In this document: positions 1 through 5,473 of the stretch, in pieces
Layout: each line of letters opens with the position of its first letter
Position numbering within the stretch: the first letter of the stretch is position 1
NCBI GenBank assembly: GCA_001795335.1
Contig: MGOK01000143.1
Span: forward strand, 19,860-27,024
DNA: 7,165 nucleotides
Direction of reading: 5' to 3'
Source: Chloroflexi bacterium RBG_19FT_COMBO_55_16
Lineage (GTDB): Bacteria; Chloroflexota; Anaerolineae; Anaerolineales; UBA4823
Notes under the pieces: model-generated
Seen by the model: the letters and a program-made list of their open reading frames with translations, nothing else
What the model was told of the DNA's origin: nothing
Databases searched by the model: none
Translations under genes and position numbers: made by a program

Positions 1-20
1 GATACCAATCAAAAAGGAGG
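1..20 (+). repeat. Possible truncated tail of a dispersed intergenic repeat
   Basis: The first bases (taccaatcaaaaa) match the end of the dispersed repeat copy at 1635-1703 (tcccaatcaaaaaa), and both are followed by a purine-rich Shine-Dalgarno-like stretch close upstream of a transporter gene. Only the 3' end would lie in the window, so this is a weak call. It would be a fourth copy of the family seen at 1635, 6512 and 6750. Confidence 0.3.
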
Positions 21-96
21 TGAAAGCGATAGAATTTCTTGTAGCTTCTCGAGATGGAAATAACAAGTAAATCGCTCTCGTCAAACAAACATGAGG

Positions 97-103
97 AAAG
101 GAG
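97..103 (+). promoter_or_regulatory. Ribosome binding site of the BMP lipoprotein gene
   Basis: AAAGGAG ends 9 nt before the ATG at 113. It supports that start over any internal one, and the start also gives a complete lipoprotein signal peptide. No convincing -35/-10 pair is visible in the 112 nt before the gene, so the operon promoter probably lies upstream of the window. Confidence 0.75.
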
Positions 104-112
104 TAAGTCGCA

Positions 113-1441
113 ATGAGTAAAAAGTTTTCCCTGTTTCTGGTGACTCTGATGGTGGCAAGCCTGCTTCTCGCAGCCTGTCAACCTCAGGTGGTCGAAAAGA
201 CGGTCGTCACAACCGTCGAGGTCCCAGTCGTAACCGAAGTTGTCACGACTGTCGAAGTCCCCATGGAAGTTGTCAAGACTGTCGAGGTAGAGAAGGAAGT
301 TAAAGAAAGTGCGGTCCTGGCGATAGAGCACTTTAGCATCATTGAAGGGACGACCTGGTCTGGAGCCCAAGATCGCGCCGGGAAGCGGATCGCCGAGAAA
401 TATCCGAATGTACAGTATGTCAACCGGGAGGAGATCACCCCTGACCTCGTAGTTCCCTACGCCGAAGAGATGATCGCTCAGGGGGCTAACATCGTTGTGG
501 GAAACGCGGAGCACATCGGGCTGCCCTTGTTGGATATCGCCGATAAGTACCCGGATGTCTATTTCATGTCCGTCATCGCCAGCGATCTGACCACGAAGAG
601 GAACTACATCAGATATTTCCCCAAGCAATATCAGGCGTTGTACCTTGAAGGGCTCATCGCCGGGGCATTGACCCAAACCGGCAACATCGGCATCGTCTCG
701 GCATTCCCCAATATTCAGGTCATCCGGCGGACAGCCGGCTTCTACCTGGGGGTGATGGATGCAGCCGCGTTGCTGAACAAGGACATCACGGTGTATGTCA
801 AATATGTCGGTGGCTGGTTTATGCCGACGGAAGAGCGCGATATCGCCAGCACCCTGGTAGACCAGTACAATGTTGATATCCTGACCCAGCAGACCGATTC
901 CGGGTCTCCCCTGGATGTGGCTACGGAAAAGGGCATCTGGTACGTGGGGAAGGACATGGACATCGTGGGGGATTACGGCTGGTCTAGCACGGACACTGTA
1001 GCCGTGTCCTTCGATACGCGTTGGGAAGTCCTCTTTGAGAGGGTTGTCCTGAGCTATTTGGCCGGGGATCAAAATCCAGAGACGATCCTGTACCTGGGCA
1101 TGGCTGACAAGATGACTCTGGCTGATGGCACAGAGGAATATACAGTAGACCTGATGAACGATGGCAAGGTGGGCGTTGAGGCGATCAGTCCAAAGGCGCT
1201 TCCCTCGATCCCGCAATCGATCCTGGATCTCGTCGCGCAAAGAAGGAGCCAGATGATCGACGGGGTGTGGGATCCGTTCTTTGAGCACGCCTTCGTTAGC
1301 AACGGAACTGGCCTGGAGCTCCCCGGTTTGCCGATCCCGGCTGCGGGGACCGAGGTCAAGGCGGCCGGTGTGAATCCGACGGATGAGTGGCTGCTTTCCC
1401 AGTTCAACTTTGACCTGGAAGGCATGGTAATCCTGGATTGA
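113..1441 (+). CDS. BMP/PnrA-family ABC transporter substrate-binding lipoprotein
   Basis: This is the ligand-capturing lipoprotein of a nucleoside-type ABC importer, 442 aa, anchored on the outer face of the membrane. Residues 1-21 are a lipoprotein signal peptide (KK, hydrophobic core, lipobox LAAC with Cys22). Residues 26-65 are a Val/Glu/Thr/Lys linker with VVTTVEVP twice (31-38, 43-50) and a variant at 53-60. Residues 68 to about 440 are the BMP domain. Family-like segments are YAEEMIAQGANIVVGNA (116-132), RYFPKQYQALYLEGLIAGAL (167-186), NIGIVSAFPNIQVIRR (191-206), and QQTDSGSP (259-266) followed by KGIWYVGKDMD (273-283). The Asp/Ser-rich N-terminal ligand motif common in PnrA/BmpA proteins is replaced by EGTTWSGAQDRAG (78-90), so this looks like a distinct subclass. 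The ligand (purine nucleoside or other) cannot be fixed from sequence. The protein is longer than a typical BMP protein (roughly 330-370 aa), mostly because of the linker and an extended C-terminus. It is the first gene of the transporter locus. Confidence 0.93.
   Translation: MSKKFSLFLVTLMVASLLLAACQPQVVEKTVVTTVEVPVVTEVVTTVEVPMEVVKTVEVEKEVKESAVLAIEHFSIIEGTTWSGAQDRAGKRIAEKYPNVQYVNREEITPDLVVPYAEEMIAQGANIVVGNAEHIGLPLLDIADKYPDVYFMSVIASDLTTKRNYIRYFPKQYQALYLEGLIAGALTQTGNIGIVSAFPNIQVIRRTAGFYLGVMDAAALLNKDITVYVKYVGGWFMPTEERDIASTLVDQYNVDILTQQTDSGSPLDVATEKGIWYVGKDMDIVGDYGWSSTDTVAVSFDTRWEVLFERVVLSYLAGDQNPETILYLGMADKMTLADGTEEYTVDLMNDGKVGVEAISPKALPSIPQSILDLVAQRRSQMIDGVWDPFFEHAFVSNGTGLELPGLPIPAAGTEVKAAGVNPTDEWLLSQFNFDLEGMVILD
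188..304 (+). repeat. In-frame coding repeat for a Val/Glu-rich linker
   Basis: Near-repeated GTCGAGGTC / GTTGTCACGACT-type codon blocks encode VVTTVEVP, VVTTVEVP and VVKTVEVE between the lipidated Cys22 and the folded domain. Valine/glutamate/lysine tethers of this kind are common in Chloroflexota binding lipoproteins. A role as a spacer that holds the domain off the membrane is inference. Confidence 0.6.
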
Positions 1442-1468
1442 CCCGGAGTTCAGCAGTCTTCCTCGATT

Positions 1469-1488
1469 GGGTTGTCGCGTAACAACCC
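1469..1488 (+). repeat. Small inverted repeat after the binding-protein gene
   Basis: GGGTTGT (1469-1475) pairs with ACAACCC (1482-1488) across a 6-nt loop, 28 nt after the stop codon. No U-tract follows, so it is not a canonical intrinsic terminator. It could stabilise the 3' end of the upstream message. Confidence 0.5.
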
Positions 1489-1536
1489 TCGTCTGTAAGA
1501 GACATGAGGCTCCCTTTATTGAGGGGATTCTCCCAA

Positions 1537-1576
1537 TAGCTGTCCGGGTTGGATGGTAGCTGTCTGTATTGGATGG
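1537..1576 (+). repeat. Two-copy 20-nt tandem repeat
   Basis: TAGCTGTCCGGGTTGGATGG (1537-1556) is followed directly by TAGCTGTCTGTATTGGATGG (1557-1576), 17 of 20 bases identical. The second copy runs into the left arm of the large palindrome at 1570-1604. It codes for nothing recognisable. Confidence 0.75.
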
Positions 1577-1604
1577 TTCAGCAGTTCAACTGCTGAACCA
1601 TCCA
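1570..1604 (+). repeat. Perfect 35-nt palindrome (17-bp arms) in the intra-operon gap
   Basis: The arm at 1570-1586 (TGGATGGTTCAGCAGTT) is the exact reverse complement of 1588-1604, with a single C at the centre. In RNA this would fold into a long stable hairpin with a small loop. It is followed by ACAAGCCCC rather than a U-tract, so a rho-independent terminator is not supported. It could be a partial attenuator, an mRNA stabiliser protecting the binding-protein transcript, or a protein-binding site. Its position between the binding-protein gene and the ATPase gene suits lower expression of the membrane components. Confidence 0.8.
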
Positions 1605-1636
1605 CAAGCCCCATCCACAGGCCGGATCCACAGGCC
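1598..1636 (+). repeat. Three-copy 13-nt tandem repeat
   Basis: CCATCCACAAGCC (1598-1610), CCATCCACAGGCC (1611-1623) and GGATCCACAGGCC (1624-1636) are contiguous and in exact register. The first copy overlaps the right arm of the palindrome, so the array may have grown from that arm. No function is evident. Confidence 0.75.
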
Positions 1637-1703
1637 ATGCAAAATGACTGCAAAAAGAAAAATCGGTGAAATCCGAGTAGTCCGTGTCCCAATCAAAAAA
1701 GAG
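1635..1703 (+). repeat. Dispersed intergenic repeat, copy A
   Basis: The copy runs from CCATGCAAAATGACTG to CCCAATCAAAAAAGAG. Its core is three 9-nt blocks (AATCGGTGA AATCCGAGT AGTCCGTGT) and it aligns without gaps to copies at 6512-6577 and 6750-6835. It ends about 15 nt before the ATG of the ATPase gene, so it forms most of that gene's immediate leader. Confidence 0.8.
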
Positions 1704-1707
1704 AGAC

Positions 1708-1712
1708 AGGTG
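1708..1712 (+). promoter_or_regulatory. Ribosome binding site of the ATPase gene
   Basis: AGGTG sits 5 nt before the ATG at 1718, directly after dispersed repeat copy A. It is a modest Shine-Dalgarno, weaker than those of the binding protein and the second permease. A purine run GAGAGA (1701-1706) lies further upstream. Confidence 0.5.
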
Positions 1713-1717
1713 CGAAA

Positions 1718-3265
1718 ATGGTCCTGGCAGGGATAAAACGCGGAGAGACGGTCTTAGAGGCGCGCGGGATCACAAAAAGATTTCCAGGGGTCGTCGCCAA
1801 TGACCATATAGATTTCGAGATCAAGGCCGGCGAGATTCACGCCATCCTCGGGGAGAACGGCGCCGGAAAAACCACCTTGATGAACATCCTGTTTGGGTTA
1901 TTACAACCCGAGCAGGGTGAGATCTACATGGCGGGTAAGAGGGTCAAATTCCGATCGCCTCTGGACGCCATCAACCTGGGGATTGGGATGGTTCACCAAC
2001 ACCGCAAACTGGTCTCCGCGCACAGTGCGATCGAAAATATCATCCTCGGGCACCCGCAGGCTGGAAAAATTCTGAACCTGAAGCGGGCGGAAGAGGAGGT
2101 CCAGGGACTCTGCGACCGGTACGGATTTAAGGTGGATCTCAAAGCAAAAGTCTGGCAGCTTTCAGAAGGGGAAAAGCAGGTGGTGGAGATCCTGAAAGCC
2201 CTTTACCGCGGGGCAGAAGTGCTGATCATGGACGAACCAACTTCTGCACTGACGCCAATGGAAACGGAGAAACTCCTGGCCTCCATCGAAGCGATGGCCA
2301 GAGATGAACTCGCCATCGTCCCGTTCATCACGCATAAACTCCCCGTCGTGCTGGCGATAAGCCACCGGGTGACGGTTCTGAGACGTGGGAAAGTCGCCAG
2401 CTGTATCAAGACGGAGCATGCCACCGAGAAAAGCCTGGCGAAGGAAATGGTAGGCAGAGAAGTCATCTTCATGATAGAGAGGGCAATGGTAGAGAAGGGG
2501 AAACCCATTCTCCAGGTAGAAAACCTTTCCGCTTTCAGCGATAAAGGGTTTCTGGCTTTGAAAGATGTGTCGTTCTCGATCTGTGAAGGCGAGATCTTTG
2601 GCATAGCCGGCATCTCTGGCAACGGGCAAAATGAGTTGGTCGAGGTTCTGGCTGGCCTGCGAGACGCGCAGCGGGGCAAGGTGATTCTGGATGGGAAAGA
2701 CATCACGCATGCCTCCAGCTTAGAGAGATGGCGGATGGGGATCGGATACATCCCCTCCGACCGCATCGATGTAGGCTCGATCGGTGATTTCTCTCTTGTA
2801 GAAAATGTCGCCATGAACTATTACTTCGATCATGAATTCTCCCGGCGAGGGATCGTCGATTACGGAGACCTGCGCAAGCTGACAGAAGAAATCGTCTCCG
2901 AGTACGGTGTGGCGACTCCGGGCCCAGACGTGAAAGCCAAAAACCTCTCCGGAGGCAACCTTCAGAAACTCATCCTGGCGCGCGTGCTCTCGCGCAAACC
3001 GCGGCTTGTGATCGCCGATCTACCCTCCCAGGGGTTGGATGTAGGGGCGACGGAGTTCGTGCAGAACAAGCTGATCGAGGCCAAGAAGGGAAAAGCCGGC
3101 GTCCTGCTCATCTCCGAGGACCTGGATGAGATCCTATCCTTAAGTGATCGGGTGGCGGCAATTTACGAAGGAAGGTTCATGGGCATCCTCCCGGGGGAGG
3201 AGGCCAGGAAGGAAAGTGTGGGTGCGATGATGGCAGGTTTGCGTCTGGAGGAGCATGAGTTATGA
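1718..3265 (+). CDS. Nucleoside-type ABC importer ATPase with two fused NBDs
   Basis: This cytoplasmic ATPase of 515 aa, the usual length for BMP/sugar-type double-NBD subunits (YufO/RbsA-like), powers import through the two permeases encoded next. NBD1 has Walker A GENGAGKT (45-52), Q-loop VHQHRKL (92-98), signature LSEGEKQ (148-154), Walker B LIMDEP with catalytic Glu173, and H-loop His206. NBD2 begins near 262, with the Walker A region GISGNGQNEL (298-307) lacking the Lys, signature LSGGNLQK (410-417), and Walker B LVIADLPSQGLD (430-441), where Leu435 stands in the catalytic Glu position. SEDLDE (466-471) replaces the H-loop. One composite site (Walker A1 with signature 2) is therefore complete and the other degenerate, a normal asymmetry for this group; ADLPSQ is a less usual variant of the IAxQPTRGLD seen in relatives. 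The start is set by ATG with AGGTG upstream. It overlaps the next gene by 4 nt (ATGA). Confidence 0.95.
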   Translation: MVLAGIKRGETVLEARGITKRFPGVVANDHIDFEIKAGEIHAILGENGAGKTTLMNILFGLLQPEQGEIYMAGKRVKFRSPLDAINLGIGMVHQHRKLVSAHSAIENIILGHPQAGKILNLKRAEEEVQGLCDRYGFKVDLKAKVWQLSEGEKQVVEILKALYRGAEVLIMDEPTSALTPMETEKLLASIEAMARDELAIVPFITHKLPVVLAISHRVTVLRRGKVASCIKTEHATEKSLAKEMVGREVIFMIERAMVEKGKPILQVENLSAFSDKGFLALKDVSFSICEGEIFGIAGISGNGQNELVEVLAGLRDAQRGKVILDGKDITHASSLERWRMGIGYIPSDRIDVGSIGDFSLVENVAMNYYFDHEFSRRGIVDYGDLRKLTEEIVSEYGVATPGPDVKAKNLSGGNLQKLILARVLSRKPRLVIADLPSQGLDVGATEFVQNKLIEAKKGKAGVLLISEDLDEILSLSDRVAAIYEGRFMGILPGEEARKESVGAMMAGLRLEEHEL

Positions 3266-4395
3266 GGATCGGCAACTACGCATTGAAGCTCGAGAAAAGG
3301 GTGACGTTATCCGGTTGGGGTGCTGCGCTTATCTCGATCCTGGCGATCCTCTTCGCCCTGCTGCTTTTCAGCCTGCTCTTCATCCTGGCCGACATCAACC
3401 CGCTGGCCGCCTATCAGGCGATCTTTTCCTACGCTTTCGCCAACCCATTTGGCTTGCCGCTGGCGATCAACAGGTTCATTTTCCTGTTGCTGTGTACCTC
3501 GGCTTTCATCATCCCCTTTAAAGCTGGGCTGTGGAATATCGGGATGTCAGGGCAGCTTTTCGCCGGCGCCTTGAGCGCCTTCGCCGTCGTAGTCGCCTTT
3601 GGTGGCAAGAAGTTCGCTAACCCGTATCTTTCCCCTGGATTACTGATCCCATTAATGTTGCTCGCCGCGGCTTTGGGCGGCGCGCTGTTTGGGGCGATTG
3701 CCGGATTCTTGAAGGGCAGGTTCAATGTCAACGAGATCGTGGTGACCATGATGTTGAACTTTATCACTTTCTGGCTGGTTTCATTCATGATCAAAGAGGG
3801 CGGTCCCTTCATGAAATCCGGCGGGGAAGGTGATGGCTTTGAGCTACCCTCTTCGATATTCGGTCCGCTGATCAAGGGCATCCCCTTCACCATCTTCATC
3901 GCCCTTGGGTTCGCCGGATTGCTCTATTTTATGTTCGCCAAGACCAATATCGGATATCAAATCAAGGCTTACGGTCTCAGCCCAGCGGCGGCCAGATACG
4001 CCGGGATCAGGACATTCATGATCCCGCTCCTGGTTTTTGTCATGGGAGGCGCTCTGGCCGGTCTGGCTGGCTATCACTATTTCGCTGCGGTGCCCGGCCT
4101 CTATAAAATTCCGACCAATTACGGGTATTTCGGCGATCTGGCTTTCTATGGAATCATTTGTGGACTGATCTCTCAAGGCAACCCGATCGCCGCCATTCCG
4201 GTAGCACTGCTTTTCGGAGGATTATCCGTCGGCGGTAGATTTGTCCAGGGACAACTGCATATGAGCTTTGGCGTAGATTATGCCCTGCTCGGAGTATTAA
4301 TGATTACACTGGTCGCTTTTCAATTCTTCTACCGATTTAAGATCGGCTGGGTAAAGGCTGGGAAGGAGAGCTTAGATGTGGGTATTCCTGGTTAG
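3262..4395 (+). CDS. BMP-type ABC transporter permease, YufP-like
   Basis: This integral membrane subunit of 377 aa forms half of the importer channel. About ten hydrophobic segments can be read, among them 21-43, 71-87, 97-115, 126-150, 159-177, 207-226, 251-274, 308-324 and 339-357. The family motif lies at 89-103 (GLWNIGMSGQLFAGA); Ser96 stands where many relatives have Glu in NIGxEGQ. The cytoplasmic coupling loop, which contacts the ATPase, is at 227-249 (KTNIGYQIKAYG, then AARYAGI). The ATG overlaps the ATPase stop as ATGA, and GGAGGAG at 3247-3253 lies 8 nt upstream, so coupled translation is likely. The length fits the COG4603-type permease. It overlaps the next permease gene by 20 nt, so the pair should be made in equal amounts. 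Confidence 0.93.
   Translation: MRIGNYALKLEKRVTLSGWGAALISILAILFALLLFSLLFILADINPLAAYQAIFSYAFANPFGLPLAINRFIFLLLCTSAFIIPFKAGLWNIGMSGQLFAGALSAFAVVVAFGGKKFANPYLSPGLLIPLMLLAAALGGALFGAIAGFLKGRFNVNEIVVTMMLNFITFWLVSFMIKEGGPFMKSGGEGDGFELPSSIFGPLIKGIPFTIFIALGFAGLLYFMFAKTNIGYQIKAYGLSPAAARYAGIRTFMIPLLVFVMGGALAGLAGYHYFAAVPGLYKIPTNYGYFGDLAFYGIICGLISQGNPIAAIPVALLFGGLSVGGRFVQGQLHMSFGVDYALLGVLMITLVAFQFFYRFKIGWVKAGKESLDVGIPG
4363..4370 (+). promoter_or_regulatory. Ribosome binding site of the second permease gene
   Basis: AAGGAGAG, inside the end of the first permease gene, lies 5 nt before the ATG at 4376. It fixes this start and explains how the 20-nt overlapping gene is translated. Confidence 0.7.
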
Positions 4396-5251
4396 GAGTT
4401 TCGATGCTTCGACGATCTTCACCATCGCTGCTCTCGGCGAACTCATCGGACAGCGTTCCGGAGTCCTGAACGTTGGCATCGAGGGGGGGATGTTGTTCGG
4501 CGCCACACTGGGTTTTATCACTGCTCAAACCACCGGCAGCTACTTGCTCGGTTTCCTGGTGGGGATCGCCGTCGGCGGGCTGCTCGGCCTGATGCATGGA
4601 TTCTTTTCCATAACGCTGGGAGTCGACCAGGTCGTGAGCGGGATGGGGATCTGGATCCTTGGCTTCGGCCTGACCGCCTACATCGGCAACCCGTTCACAG
4701 GTCCTTTGGGGATGGGCAGGATCCCGTCTGTCCTGGGTCTTGCCCCATTCTTTTTTCTCGGCATCGTGCTTGTCGTGATCACCTGGTTTGTACTCACCAA
4801 GACCAGCCTGGGGCTGCAGATCAGGTCGGTGGGAGAGAATCCATCCGTGGCCGAAGTCTCAGGCATAAACGTCTCCAGGACCCGCTATCTGTGTGTCATT
4901 GTCGCTGGGATGCTCATGGGACTGGCCGGTGCAATTTACTCCCTGGATTACAACCCGGTCTGGAACTATAACTTTCTCCAGGGTTGGGGTTTCATCGCCC
5001 TGGCGCTGGTCTTTTTCTCCATGTGGAATCCTTTGACCCTGCTGGCAGGTTCCGTCCTATTTGGGACTCTGTGGCAGTTCTCGCTCAACCCACAGCTGGT
5101 ACTGCCTGGGTTTTTGTCCAGGTACATCTGGCGGACGCTGCCCTTTGCCATCACCCTGGGAGCGTTGCTGCTCATGTCAACCAGGTGGTTCAGGACTCGC
5201 TGGGGGGCGGCCAAGCCCGAAGCGCTCGGTCAGCCCTACGAAAAAGGTTGA
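4376..5251 (+). CDS. BMP-type ABC transporter permease, YufQ-like
   Basis: This is the second membrane subunit of the importer, 291 aa, slightly short but within the range of COG1079-type permeases. The conserved GQRSGVLNVGIEGGML lies at 25-40; here the Glu of NVGIEG is kept, unlike in the partner permease. Hydrophobic segments are seen near 11-24, 37-50, 55-76, 84-103, 121-141, 171-190, 203-217, 221-236 and 253-268. The coupling loop is at 143-164 (LGLQIRSVGENPSVAEVSGI). The C-terminal tail from 269 is short and basic, then polar. The start follows a good Shine-Dalgarno. This is the last gene of the operon. No stem-loop plus U-tract terminator is seen after the stop; a tandem repeat array begins 27 nt later. 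Confidence 0.93.
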   Translation: MWVFLVRSFDASTIFTIAALGELIGQRSGVLNVGIEGGMLFGATLGFITAQTTGSYLLGFLVGIAVGGLLGLMHGFFSITLGVDQVVSGMGIWILGFGLTAYIGNPFTGPLGMGRIPSVLGLAPFFFLGIVLVVITWFVLTKTSLGLQIRSVGENPSVAEVSGINVSRTRYLCVIVAGMLMGLAGAIYSLDYNPVWNYNFLQGWGFIALALVFFSMWNPLTLLAGSVLFGTLWQFSLNPQLVLPGFLSRYIWRTLPFAITLGALLLMSTRWFRTRWGAAKPEALGQPYEKG

Positions 5252-5278
5252 AATCCGTTCGTCCTTCGTCAGCCACAT

Positions 5279-5473
5279 AAAAAGTATTCGATCAGCGTAT
5301 CTCAGCGTCCAATCGCCGCGCAAAAAGTATTCGATCAGCGTCCATCCGCGTTTATCCGCGTCCAATCGCCGCGAAAAAAGAATTCGATCAGCGTCCTTCC
5401 GCGTTTTTCCGCGTCCAATCCCCGCGAAAAAAGAATTCGATCAGCGTCCTTCCGCGTTTTTCCGCGTCCAATT
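5279..5473 (+). repeat. Four-unit tandem repeat array with internal 10-nt period
   Basis: The units are 5279-5321 (43 nt), 5322-5373 (52 nt), 5374-5426 (53 nt) and 5427-5473 (truncated). Each begins AAAAARNATTCGATCAGCGT and, except the last, ends GTCCAATCSCCGCG. Inside a full unit the blocks ATCAGCGTCC, ATCCGCGTTT, ATCCGCGTCC and AATCGCCGCG repeat every 10 nt; unit 1 has lost one block. Units 3 and 4 are nearly identical, so expansion looks recent. The array lies between convergent genes and its last unit holds the final codons of the Hint gene. It is not a CRISPR array, since no unique spacers separate the units. Confidence 0.88.

Noticed and set aside
91..120. Nine-codon reading frame MRKGVSRNE overlapping the lipoprotein start
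   Set aside because: It has no ribosome binding site of its own, and the Shine-Dalgarno of the real gene lies inside it; most likely chance.
1570..1636. Rho-independent terminator after the binding-protein gene
   Set aside because: The hairpin is strong but is followed by ACAAGCCCC with no U-tract, and the downstream ATPase and permeases clearly belong to the same transporter.
2162..2814. Long minus-strand frames (182 and 203 codons) opposite the ATPase gene
   Set aside because: They are shadows of a well-conserved ATPase gene; their products have no domain or lipoprotein features.
5177..5365. 62-codon minus-strand frame in the convergent space
   Set aside because: It is largely translation of the repeat array (for example DADKRGWTLI) running into the antisense of the permease end; no ribosome binding site or domain.
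5279..5473. CRISPR array
   Set aside because: Units are contiguous and nearly identical throughout; there are no unique spacers, no leader and no cas genes nearby.
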